From positions 65,336 through 129,335 of the forward strand of contig JBCBKL010000008.1 in the NCBI GenBank assembly GCA_038521825.1: a DNA stretch of 64,000 bases. The letters run 5' to 3'. Position numbers and translations under genes: made by a program. This DNA comes from JBCBKL01 sp038521825 (lineage in GTDB: Bacteria > Pseudomonadota > Alphaproteobacteria > Rhodobacterales > Rhodobacteraceae). Of this stretch, positions 43,260 through 51,478 are shown one piece after another (the stretch's first letter is position 1; every line of letters begins with the position of its first letter). The notes under the pieces are model-generated. The model did not search any database and was not told the DNA's origin. It saw only the letters and a list, made by a program, of their open reading frames with translations.

Positions 43260-43868
43260 TCAGACCTGATCGCTATCCTCGATCATGTGTTCCTGCAGCG
43301 CCATGATCTGCCACAGCAGGAATGCCATCAGCACCACCGGAAAGCCGAAGGTTTCGATCTTGACCCAGGCATCAGTGCTCATGGTGCGCCACACGATCTC
43401 ATTGGCAATGGCCAGCGCCAGAAAGCACCAAAAAAGGCGCCGGGTCAGGATCATCCAACCCTCTTTCCGCATGGGCATCACCTCGTTCAGGACGAAGGCC
43501 AACCAGCTTTCGCCACGCAGCAATCCAAGGCCCAGCAGCGTTGAAAAAAGGCCGTAAACGATCGTCGTCTTCATCTTGAAGAACCGCTCGTCGTTGAACC
43601 AAGCCGTCAACCCCCCGAATACCACGACCAGCACGGCGGTAAAGACCTGCATCCGGCTGAGCTTGCCCGTCAGCGCCCACAGCGCTGCCATCGCGATCAG
43701 CAGAATGGGCACAAAGATCAGCGCGGCAACGATAAAGCCGGAATACTCATGCCCGCCCATCGTATAGGTGTTGTCCCGCATCTGCAGATAGATCAGGAAA
43801 AAGGCGATGGTCGGGCCCAGTTCCAAAACCTGCTTTAGCAGGGGATTGATCGGTTTTGCGTCGTCCAT
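43260..43868 (-). CDS. yciB: Inner membrane septation protein YciB
   Basis: A 202-residue polytopic protein with five to six hydrophobic segments and family blocks LELGPTIAFFLIYL, FGGLTAWFNDERFFKMKTTIVYGLF and NEIVWRTMSTDAWVKIETF. YciB is linked to cell-envelope integrity and division. It is 10 bases after the downstream-strand DMT permease gene and likely in the same operon with GNAT and ftsY. Confidence 0.92.
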   Translation of the reverse strand: MDDAKPINPLLKQVLELGPTIAFFLIYLQMRDNTYTMGGHEYSGFIVAALIFVPILLIAMAALWALTGKLSRMQVFTAVLVVVFGGLTAWFNDERFFKMKTTIVYGLFSTLLGLGLLRGESWLAFVLNEVMPMRKEGWMILTRRLFWCFLALAIANEIVWRTMSTDAWVKIETFGFPVVLMAFLLWQIMALQEHMIEDSDQV

Positions 43869-43878
43869 GCCGCCCTAC

Positions 43879-44781
43879 TTACCCTCCGAATTCGACAATA
43901 ACAGCCCCTGCGGCGATCAGCGCCATCAACGCGATGCGGCGCGGGCCCACCGTTTCCTTCAGCACAAGCCACCCGATCAGGGCCGCGAAAACGGTCGATG
44001 TCTCGCGCAGAATGGCAGCCTCCCCGACGGAGTCGAGCCGCGTTGCAAGGATCACGCAGCCGAAAGACCCAAAGGCGATCAGCGCCCCGGCAGCGCCCCG
44101 CAACATCAGGGGGCGCAATGGTGGGTGGCTCTCCATGCGGCGCCACCGCCGCCAGAAGATCACCGGAAAATCCAGTGCGGTGACCAGAAAGAACCAAGCC
44201 AGAAACGTGAACGGATCCGGCGTGGCCCGCACGCCGTAGGCGTCGTAGGTGGTATAGATTGCCACGGTCAGACCCGTCGCCACGGCTAGCCATAGGGCGG
44301 GCACGAGACTGTCCCGCTGAACCTCGATGTATCGAAGATTGTAGGCGGCCAGCCCAAAGATCCCCGCCAGCAATACGGCCACCCCGCCCCACTGCGTCGC
44401 GGTGAAGGTCTCGCCAAAGATCAGGTAGGCCCCGATAACCGTGAAAAGCGGGCCGGTGCCACGGACGACCGGATAGACAACTGTATAGGCCGCGCGCTCG
44501 TACGACATGGCCGTCCCGACCTTGTAGACAAAGTGGATGACCAGCGCCCCCAGCAGTATGACCCAGACCGGGCCCTCTGGCCACGGGACGGCAAAAAGGG
44601 CCAGCGGCAGCGAAAAGATGATGAGCCAGATGTCGATGGCCCCGCGCGACAGCCACGGATCATGCCGCCCCTTCTGCAATGCACCGAAAGCGGCGTGCAA
44701 GAAGGCCGAGCATAGGGCCAGGATAAGGGCGACACGCGCACCCGCCGCCGTGCCTTCGATGGACAGGATCCAGTCGGTCAA
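43879..44781 (-). CDS. EamA/DMT-superfamily permease
   Basis: A 300-residue protein with about ten transmembrane segments arranged as two EamA repeats (ILALCSAFLHAAFGALQK early; LIGWLVLKETVGPRRIALMALIAAG late). It probably exports or imports a small metabolite, but the substrate cannot be told. It lies between yciB and the GNAT gene on the same strand with short gaps. Confidence 0.85.
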   Translation of the reverse strand: MTDWILSIEGTAAGARVALILALCSAFLHAAFGALQKGRHDPWLSRGAIDIWLIIFSLPLALFAVPWPEGPVWVILLGALVIHFVYKVGTAMSYERAAYTVVYPVVRGTGPLFTVIGAYLIFGETFTATQWGGVAVLLAGIFGLAAYNLRYIEVQRDSLVPALWLAVATGLTVAIYTTYDAYGVRATPDPFTFLAWFFLVTALDFPVIFWRRWRRMESHPPLRPLMLRGAAGALIAFGSFGCVILATRLDSVGEAAILRETSTVFAALIGWLVLKETVGPRRIALMALIAAGAVIVEFGG

Positions 44782-44790
44782 ATCATGGCC

Positions 44791-45192
44791 CTAAAGCGTC
44801 GGATCAGCATAGCGATCAAGGCCCCGGCAGTCTCGAAACCCCCAGGCGCGGTAGAGTGGAACGGCGCGATCGGATGAGACGAGCGAGATATGGCATGTGG
44901 CGGGCAGCGACGCTTCGCACCACCTCACCAACCGGTCGGTCATCTCCGATCCGAGGCCCCGCCCTTGATGGGTCGGGGCGACAGCGATGTCCACCAATTG
45001 GACGAAACAACCGCCATCACCAACCACCCGGCCCATGGCGATCAGTTCGTCGTCATCGCGGCATGTCAGGCAGTGCAGGCTTCTTCGTAGCCCGATTTCG
45101 GCGGCATTCCTGCTGCGCGTTCCAAGACCCGCTTTTTTGCGCAAATGCACATATTCGTCCGGCGACGGCGGATCGTCATGCCAACTGATCAC
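44791..45192 (-). CDS. GNAT-family N-acetyltransferase
   Basis: A 133-residue acetyltransferase with the acetyl-CoA motif VAPTHQGRGLGSEMTDRLV and the block VDIAV before it. The tail YRAWGFRDC is typical. The substrate is unknown. The ATG overlaps the ftsY stop by four bases. Confidence 0.88.
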   Translation of the reverse strand: MISWHDDPPSPDEYVHLRKKAGLGTRSRNAAEIGLRRSLHCLTCRDDDELIAMGRVVGDGGCFVQLVDIAVAPTHQGRGLGSEMTDRLVRWCEASLPATCHISLVSSDRAVPLYRAWGFRDCRGLDRYADPTL

Positions 45193-46418
45193 CGGTCATC
45201 CAGCCCCGTCAGGGCGGCGGCGAATTCCTCGGGATCGAACGGTGCCAGATCGTCAATCTGCTCACCAACGCCAATAGCATGGATCGGCAGGCCGAACTTG
45301 TCGGCCAGCGCCACCAGCACCCCGCCCTTGGCCGTGCCGTCGAGCTTGGTCATCACAAGGCCCGACACGTCCGAAACCTCCTGGAAAATCTTCACCTGGC
45401 TCAGCGCGTTCTGACCGGTCGTGGCATCCAGCACGAGGATCGTGTTGTGCGGGGCGGTTTCATCCTTCTTGCGGATGACGCGCACGATCTTGGCCAGTTC
45501 CTCCATCAGGTCGCTGCGGTTCTGCAGTCGACCCGCCGTGTCGATCATCAGCAGATCGGCCCCGTCGTTCTGCGCCTGCGTCATCGCATCAAAGGCGAGC
45601 GAGGCCGGGTCAGATCCCTCTGGCGCGGTCAGCACCGGTACACCCGCGCGTTCGCCCCAGACCTGCAGCTGCTCGACCGCCGCCGCGCGGAACGTGTCAC
45701 CGGCGGCGATCACGACCTTTTTGCCCGCAGCACGGAACTGGCTGGCGAGCTTGCCGATCGTCGTGGTCTTGCCCGATCCGTTGACTCCCACCACCAGCAC
45801 AACCTGTGGCTTTTGCGGATAAAGCGGCAGAGGCCGCGCAACCGGATCCATGATCCGCGCGATTTCCTGGGCAAGCAGCGCCTTGATTTCTCGGACGCTC
45901 AGTTTGCGCCCCAGACGCCCCTCGGCCATGTTCGCGGTCACCCGAAGGGCGGTGTCGACACCCATGTCCGCCGCGATTAGCAGCTCTTCGAGCTGTTCGA
46001 GCATATCGTCGTCGAGCGCCCGACGCATCTCGGCCTTGCTCGTGTCGCGGCCAAAGAGACGGCCCAAAAGGCCGGCGGGCTTTGCCTCCGCCGGCGGCTC
46101 GGGTGCCGGTTCCGTCGCCGGTGGCAGCGGTGCTGGTACGGTAGCCGGTGGTGTTTCCATCTGCGGTTCGGCCGACCCGGGCTCGACCAGTGGCGCAGCA
46201 GTGGGCAGCGGGACCAGTTTCTCGGCTACCGGCTCGGCTTCTGCCTCAGCCACCGGCTCGGCTTCAGCCGTCTCTTGTGCGACCTCTGGCGCTGCGACCT
46301 CCTCGACGGGATCGGGCAGGCTTTCCTCGCCGCCTTCTTCGACAATCGCCTCAAGACCCTCGTCGATCTTGGACGAGGATTTGAACAGCCGGTCTTTCAG
46401 CTTTTTGAAGAACGCCAT
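45189..46418 (-). CDS. ftsY: Signal recognition particle receptor FtsY
   Basis: A 409-residue GTPase that docks ribosome-SRP complexes at the membrane. The N-terminal part (to about 110) is very acidic and proline/alanine rich, as in FtsY. The NG domain has GVNGSGKTTTIGKLA, DTFRAAAVEQL, DTAGRLQNRSDLM, TKLDGTAKGG and GVGEQIDDLAPF. I chose MAFFKKLKDRLFKSS, which carries the typical amphipathic start; the 14 codons upstream are not family-like. Confidence 0.96.
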   Translation of the reverse strand: MAFFKKLKDRLFKSSSKIDEGLEAIVEEGGEESLPDPVEEVAAPEVAQETAEAEPVAEAEAEPVAEKLVPLPTAAPLVEPGSAEPQMETPPATVPAPLPPATEPAPEPPAEAKPAGLLGRLFGRDTSKAEMRRALDDDMLEQLEELLIAADMGVDTALRVTANMAEGRLGRKLSVREIKALLAQEIARIMDPVARPLPLYPQKPQVVLVVGVNGSGKTTTIGKLASQFRAAGKKVVIAAGDTFRAAAVEQLQVWGERAGVPVLTAPEGSDPASLAFDAMTQAQNDGADLLMIDTAGRLQNRSDLMEELAKIVRVIRKKDETAPHNTILVLDATTGQNALSQVKIFQEVSDVSGLVMTKLDGTAKGGVLVALADKFGLPIHAIGVGEQIDDLAPFDPEEFAAALTGLDDR

Positions 46419-46504
46419 GGATGGACTTTCGCTACGATTGCCCCCGTGACCTAACCACAAGGCACCGGAACAGCAAGCAGGCCCGCCTTACGGTCCGGAC
46501 AACC

Positions 46505-48190
46505 CTATAACTCGTCGGGGAAATGCTTCATCGTCAGCCGGATCGGGTTGGGTGCTGCCTGCCCCAGCCCACAGATCGACGCATCGGCCATGGCCTGACA
46601 CACCTCTTCCAGCAGGCCCTGATCCCAATTGTCCGCCTGCATCAGTTTGACCGCCTTTTCGCAGCCAACCCGGCAGGGCGTACACTGACCACAGCTTTCA
46701 TCCTCGAAGAACCGCAGCATATTGAGCGCCGCCGCCTTGGCGCTGTCCTGACCGCTCAGCACAACGACAGCAGCCGAGCCGATGAAGGAGCCATGTGGCT
46801 GCAGGGTATCGAAATCGAGTGGAACGTCGTTCAGGGACGCTGGCAGCAGGCCCGATGAGGGTCCGCCCGGCTGGTATGCCTTGAAGACATGCCCATCGGC
46901 CATGCCGCCCGCCGCCTCGATGATATCGGTGATCGTGGAACCCGCCGGCAATTCGTAGACGCCCGGCGTTGCGACTCGCCCCGACACCGAATAGTTGCGC
47001 AGGCCCTTCCGCCCGTTCCGTTCAACTGACGATAGGATCTCGGGCCCCTCCCGCAGAACCCGCGCGATCCAATGCAGCGTTTCGACATTGTGAACCAGCG
47101 TCGGCCGCCCAAAGATGCCAACCTGGGCCACGAATGGCGGCCGATGCCGCGGGATGCCGCGCTTGCCTTCGACTGACTCGATCATGGCGCTTTCCTCGCC
47201 GCAAATATAGGCACCTGCACCACGGCGCAGATCGATATAGCCCGGCTCGACAATACCTGCCTCTTCCAAGGCCAAGATTTCACGTCGCAGGATCTCCAGC
47301 ACCGCTGGGTATTCATCGCGCATGTAGATAAAGCACGTCTGCGCCTCGACGGCCCAAGCCGCGATCAGCATACCTTCGAGAAAGAGATGCGGCGCGCGTT
47401 CGAGAAAGTACCGATCCTTGAATGTCCCCGGCTCGCCCTCATCACCATTGACGGCAAGGTAACGGGGCCCCGGCTCGGCCCGGACGAACCGCAGTTTTTT
47501 GCCCGCCGGAAATCCCGCGCCGCCCAGACCCCGCAGGCCCGCAGACAGAACCTTATCCCAAGCCGCTTCCCAGTTTCCCTTCGCGCGCGACGCCAGCAGT
47601 GTCTCGTAACCACCCGTTTCCCGGTATTTTTCAAGGGTCTGATAGCTGGGGATAAAGGCGTGGAAATCCTTCTGCGCAATCGCTGCATGAACCTTGGCCG
47701 GGGTCGCATGATCAATGTGACTATGACCGATCTCAAGCGCTGGCGCGGTATCACAACGACCCATGCACGGGGCGCGGACGACGCGAACCTCGGCCGGATC
47801 AAGCCCGTCTTCGAGTGCGGCCTTGAGTTGTTGCGCGCCGGCCAGCTCGCAGGAAAGGGAGTCGCAAACCCTGATGGTCAGGGCGGGCGGCGGTGTCTCA
47901 CCCTCCTTCACGACATCGAAATGGGCATAGAACGACGCAACCTCATAGACCTCGGCCATCGAAAGCCGCATCTCTTCGGCCAGCGCGTGCAGGTGGGCGG
48001 CGCTCAGGTGGCCATAGGCATCCTGGATGAGGTGCAGAAACTCGATGAGCAGATCGCGTCGCCGGGGCCGATCGCCCAGAAGAGCCCGGACCTGATCCCA
48101 TGCGGCATCGTCCAGCGCACGGCCCTTCGGGCGAACGCGGCCCTTGCCCCGCCCCGATTTCCAGACCCCCTTGCGTTCATCAAGCGCCAT
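46505..48190 (-). CDS. Fused NuoE/NuoF-type subunit, formate dehydrogenase beta-gamma like
   Basis: A 561-residue fusion. Residues about 35-165 are a NuoE/FdsG thioredoxin-like domain with 2Fe-2S cysteines in CDSLSC and CMGRC. The rest is NuoF/FdsB-like: GGAGFPAGKK, GDEGEPGTFKDR for FMN, ICGEESAMIESVEGKRG for NADH, and the 4Fe-4S motif ESCGQCTPCRVGC. Such electron-input modules transfer electrons to or from NAD. No molybdenum alpha subunit (fdsA), nuoG or hydrogenase gene is next to it, so the partner is unknown. A clear GGAG site precedes the ATG. Confidence 0.85.
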   Translation of the reverse strand: MALDERKGVWKSGRGKGRVRPKGRALDDAAWDQVRALLGDRPRRRDLLIEFLHLIQDAYGHLSAAHLHALAEEMRLSMAEVYEVASFYAHFDVVKEGETPPPALTIRVCDSLSCELAGAQQLKAALEDGLDPAEVRVVRAPCMGRCDTAPALEIGHSHIDHATPAKVHAAIAQKDFHAFIPSYQTLEKYRETGGYETLLASRAKGNWEAAWDKVLSAGLRGLGGAGFPAGKKLRFVRAEPGPRYLAVNGDEGEPGTFKDRYFLERAPHLFLEGMLIAAWAVEAQTCFIYMRDEYPAVLEILRREILALEEAGIVEPGYIDLRRGAGAYICGEESAMIESVEGKRGIPRHRPPFVAQVGIFGRPTLVHNVETLHWIARVLREGPEILSSVERNGRKGLRNYSVSGRVATPGVYELPAGSTITDIIEAAGGMADGHVFKAYQPGGPSSGLLPASLNDVPLDFDTLQPHGSFIGSAAVVVLSGQDSAKAAALNMLRFFEDESCGQCTPCRVGCEKAVKLMQADNWDQGLLEEVCQAMADASICGLGQAAPNPIRLTMKHFPDEL

Positions 48191-48386
48191 GCCGCTCTCC
48201 TGCCAGTTCTGGGGGGCAAACTAGCAAAACTGCCGGGCTACGCTCAGCCCAAAAACGACACATCCGGGCCCAAAGAAGCAGCGCAGCTCCACGATCCCGT
48301 CCCGCAATTTCTTATCGGTGGCAAAAAGGCGCACGGTCACGTCAAGTTGGCTGTTCCTGCCCCGCAGGGTCTGAAAGAGTGACGCC

Positions 48387-48779
48387 ATGACATACCTCTT
48401 TGCGTTCATGCTCGCCCTGCTGCCGGTGATGGCACCAGCCGATACCATGTCAGCCTCCGAGTTCGAGGCCTACACGACCGGCAAGACCCTGTTCTATGGC
48501 CGCGGCGGAGAATCCTACGGTGTCGAGGAATACCTCGAGAACCGCCGCGTGCGCTGGTCGTTTCTGGATGGAGAATGCAAGGACGGGTATTGGTACGAAA
48601 GCGGGCCGCTCATCTGTTTCGTCTACGAAGACCGCCCCGATCCGCAATGCTGGACCTTTCGGCTTGGAGCAAGGGGGCTGACAGCGCAGTTCGCGGGCGA
48701 TGACAGCAGCGTCGATCTCTACGAAGCACGTGAGAAAAACGACGAAATGGTCTGCCTTGGGCCCAAGGTAGGGGTCTAA
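48387..48779 (+). CDS. Exported protein of unknown function (130 aa)
   Basis: A Sec signal MTYLFAFMLALLPVMAPA is followed by a mature protein with blocks SASEFEAYTTGKTLFY and GYWYESGPLICFVYED. Four cysteines (GECKD, LICF, PQCW, MVCLG) suggest two disulfides. It resembles small periplasmic proteins of Rhodobacterales that I cannot name. AAAGAG lies eight bases before the ATG. Confidence 0.7.
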   Translation: MTYLFAFMLALLPVMAPADTMSASEFEAYTTGKTLFYGRGGESYGVEEYLENRRVRWSFLDGECKDGYWYESGPLICFVYEDRPDPQCWTFRLGARGLTAQFAGDDSSVDLYEAREKNDEMVCLGPKVGV

Positions 48780-48966
48780 GAGACTATCGGCGACCGGCAG
48801 ACCAGCACCAAACATTTCTTAGAGATCCAAGCAAACGACGTTGGCCGGATCTGACCCTCGGCGACAGTTTTTTCAGACAGCGAAACTGGCGGCTCTTTTA
48901 CAATGAAGATGCCGCTGATCGCCCTACAACTGACTGATCGACGACCAGTTCACAGGCCTGCCTTTC

Positions 48967-50157
48967 ATGTCAGCGGCATCCATTCTTCGAAACCGCAATT
49001 TCGCGGGCCTTTTGTTGGCCAATACAATCCTTGGAGCGGCATTTCCTATTCAGCTCATTCTGGGGGGATTGGCAGGGTTGGCGTTAGCACCAAGCCCGAC
49101 GCTCGCCACCTTACCGTCTTCGGTCCAAACCATGGCAGGTATGGTTGCAGCGGCACCGTTTTCGCTGCTTATGGCGCGGATGGGCCGACCGGCCGGCTTT
49201 GCCATCGGTGGTTTGATGACGCTCGCCGGGGCGGTCACCGCCATACAGGCCCTATATTCGCAGAACTTCGCCCTACTTTGCGCGGCGCATTTCTTGATGG
49301 GGGCGGGCTGGGCGTCGTTCCAGTACTTTCGCTTCGCTGCGGGAGAGTTGGTCGATACGAACTGGAGACCGGTTGCGATCTCGCTGATGCTCAGTTCGCT
49401 TCTGATCTCGGCGGTTGCCGGACCACAGGTCTTCATTACTGCGAAAGACGCGCTCGCCCCGATCCCATTTGCAGGCGCATATGCAGCAACCGGTTTGGTC
49501 GCGGTGCTTGGCCTTGTCCCCCTCACTGCCGTTCGGATGCCGCGGTCCAAGCAGGGCGTGACGGCTGAACCGAAGGGCAGATTTTCCGCGCTGACCGCGC
49601 TCCGTCGCCGTAGCATCAGGCGGTCCGTGGGAATCGCAGCCGTATCACAGGGCGTCATGGTTTTTCTTATGATCCCGACACCGATTGCGATGGTCGACTG
49701 TGGGTTCAGTGAAGATACCGCCAGCGATGTCGTGCGCTGGCACATTGTCGCGATGTTTGCTCCAAGCTTCTTCACCGGTTTCTTGATCAAGCGGTTCGGA
49801 GCGCAAAACATTGCGATGTACGGCCTTGTCATGATCATCGCAGCAGCTGTCGCGGCCGCGCTCGGCCTTTCCGCGACGAACTTTTATGGCTCTTTGATAG
49901 TCTTGGGCATTGGGTGGAACTTCGGCTTCATCGGCGCCACGACAATGCTCGACGCGGCAGTGTCTGAGGCTGAGAAGGCTGCAGTGCAGGGCGCCAATGA
50001 TACAATCATCGCGCTCGTTTCCACGCTCTGTGCCTTTATCGCTGGCGTAGTTGTTTCAAGCTTGGGGTGGGCGGTTCTCGCCCTGATATCCGGTGGCGTC
50101 GTTGTTCTGACTCTCGCAACGTTGATCGCCGGCCGGGCGACGGCAGTGGAGACTTAG
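48967..50157 (+). CDS. MFS-type membrane transporter
   Basis: A 396-residue protein with about twelve hydrophobic segments and a central cytosolic loop rich in Arg and Lys (ALTALRRRSIRRSV). The order NRNFAGLLLANTILGAAFPI at the start and DAAVSEAEKAAVQGANDTII late resemble MFS proteins of unknown substrate. The classical GxxxDRxGRR loop is replaced by LLMARMGRPAGF. Codon use looks a little more AT-rich than the flanking minus-strand genes, by eye. The ribosome site is weak. Confidence 0.78.
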   Translation: MSAASILRNRNFAGLLLANTILGAAFPIQLILGGLAGLALAPSPTLATLPSSVQTMAGMVAAAPFSLLMARMGRPAGFAIGGLMTLAGAVTAIQALYSQNFALLCAAHFLMGAGWASFQYFRFAAGELVDTNWRPVAISLMLSSLLISAVAGPQVFITAKDALAPIPFAGAYAATGLVAVLGLVPLTAVRMPRSKQGVTAEPKGRFSALTALRRRSIRRSVGIAAVSQGVMVFLMIPTPIAMVDCGFSEDTASDVVRWHIVAMFAPSFFTGFLIKRFGAQNIAMYGLVMIIAAAVAAALGLSATNFYGSLIVLGIGWNFGFIGATTMLDAAVSEAEKAAVQGANDTIIALVSTLCAFIAGVVVSSLGWAVLALISGGVVVLTLATLIAGRATAVET

Positions 50158-50179
50158 GCAGCTACAGCCCCTTGGCGGA

Positions 50180-50956
50180 CTAGCGCCCTTCGAAACTTGG
50201 TTTGCGCTTTTCGTTGAAGGCCAGCACGCCCTCCATGAAATCGCGGGATTTGCCGCAGCTGCCCTGCTCTTTCGCCTCGAGCGCGAGCTGCGCGTGCAGA
50301 TCGTTCTGCCACGACCCGCGAATGACCCGCTTGATTGCGCCGTAGGCGGCGGTCGGGCCGTCGGCCAGCGTCCGGGCGCGGGCCTGCCAATGGGCCTTGA
50401 AGTCATCGTCCGACACCGCCTCCCAGATCAGGCCCCATTGATCGGCCTGCCGCGCGCTGATCTTGTCGGCAAAAAGCGCGGCACCCATGGCCTTGGCCAT
50501 CCCCATCGTGCGGGGCAGTACATAGGTCCCACCTGCATCCGGGATTAGCCCGAGTCGGGCAAAGGCCTGCAGGAAATAGGCGCTTTCGGTAGCGATCACC
50601 ACGTCGCACGCCAGAGCAAGATTGGCACCCGCCCCGGCGGCCGCGCCATTCACGGCGGCGATGGTCGGAACCGAACTGTTGGTGATGACGTCAAGCATCG
50701 GCGCGTATTCCTCGCGCAGCGTCCGTTCCAGATCGAGCTGGGATGCGTTGGACCGGTCGCCCAGATCCTGACCCGAGCAGAACGCACGCCCCGACCCGGT
50801 CAGCACGATGACCCGCGCCTTGGTCCCGGCCCACTGAACCGCATGCTGGATCTCGGCCCGCATTTGCGTCGTGAGGGCGTTCATGACCTCGGGTCGGTTC
50901 AGCGTAAGCGTCGCGACACCCTCTGTCAGATCAACGGAAATTGTCTGGTATTCCAT
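50180..50956 (-). CDS. paaG: Enoyl-CoA hydratase/isomerase, PaaG-like
   Basis: A 258-residue crotonase-fold enzyme. The oxyanion-hole block GRAFCSGQDLGDR and AVNGAAAGAGANLALACD, then LGLIPDAGGTYVLPRTMG and AKAMGAALFADKISARQADQWGLIWE, match PaaG, the ring 1,2-epoxyphenylacetyl-CoA isomerase, more than generic hydratases. No other paa genes are adjacent, so the assignment rests on sequence only. Confidence 0.78.
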   Translation of the reverse strand: MEYQTISVDLTEGVATLTLNRPEVMNALTTQMRAEIQHAVQWAGTKARVIVLTGSGRAFCSGQDLGDRSNASQLDLERTLREEYAPMLDVITNSSVPTIAAVNGAAAGAGANLALACDVVIATESAYFLQAFARLGLIPDAGGTYVLPRTMGMAKAMGAALFADKISARQADQWGLIWEAVSDDDFKAHWQARARTLADGPTAAYGAIKRVIRGSWQNDLHAQLALEAKEQGSCGKSRDFMEGVLAFNEKRKPSFEGR

Positions 50957-51025
50957 ACCCGGCCCTCCAAAATTGTTAAGAAATTCATATCAGTCGGACG
51001 CGGTCTGACCATAAGGAACGGCACG

Positions 51026-51478
51026 TCACTCCTTGAGAATTTCTTTGAGACGCGCCTCTTCTTCCGCTGATAAGGCCGCTTCCCGGCGGCCTTTCGCGGT
51101 CGATTGCCCCCTCAGAAATCCATAGGCCACCCCACCAGCGATCAGCAGCATCAGGGGACCGGCAGCCCACAGGATCAGATTGGTTCCGGATTTGGGTGGG
51201 TCCATCAGAACGAATTCACCATACCGTTCGACAAAGAACGCCCTGACCTCTGCATCGCTGTCACCCGCAACGATCCGTTCGCGGATCATGCGCCGGGCAT
51301 CGACGGCCCATTGCGCGTTGGACGATGCCAGCGCCTCGGACTGGCAGACGACGCAGCGCAGTTCGGCATCGAGCGTCCGCGCCCGAGCCTCGAGCGCGGG
51401 ATCGTCAAGCATCTCGGACGGGTCCAGCGCATAGGCAGGGGTGGCAAGGAGAAGACCCAGAAGCAGGACGCGTATCAT
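51026..51478 (-). CDS. ccmH: Cytochrome c maturation protein CcmH
   Basis: A 150-residue exported, membrane-anchored thiol oxidoreductase. Signal MIRVLLLGLLLATPAYA, the redox motif LRCVVCQSEALASSNA, and a C-terminal membrane helix LILWAAGPLMLLIAGGV fit the short CcmH/Ccl2 form. It reduces the apocytochrome CXXCH thiols before heme ligation. It overlaps the ccmF stop by four bases (ATGA). Confidence 0.95.
   Translation of the reverse strand: MIRVLLLGLLLATPAYALDPSEMLDDPALEARARTLDAELRCVVCQSEALASSNAQWAVDARRMIRERIVAGDSDAEVRAFFVERYGEFVLMDPPKSGTNLILWAAGPLMLLIAGGVAYGFLRGQSTAKGRREAALSAEEEARLKEILKE

Noticed and set aside
48221..48388. A 55-codon minus-strand frame (MASLFQTLRGRNSQ start) upstream of the NuoE/F fusion
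   Set aside because: Its start overlaps the divergent start of a better supported exported-protein gene, and it has no recognisable family, although an AGAGG-like site is present.
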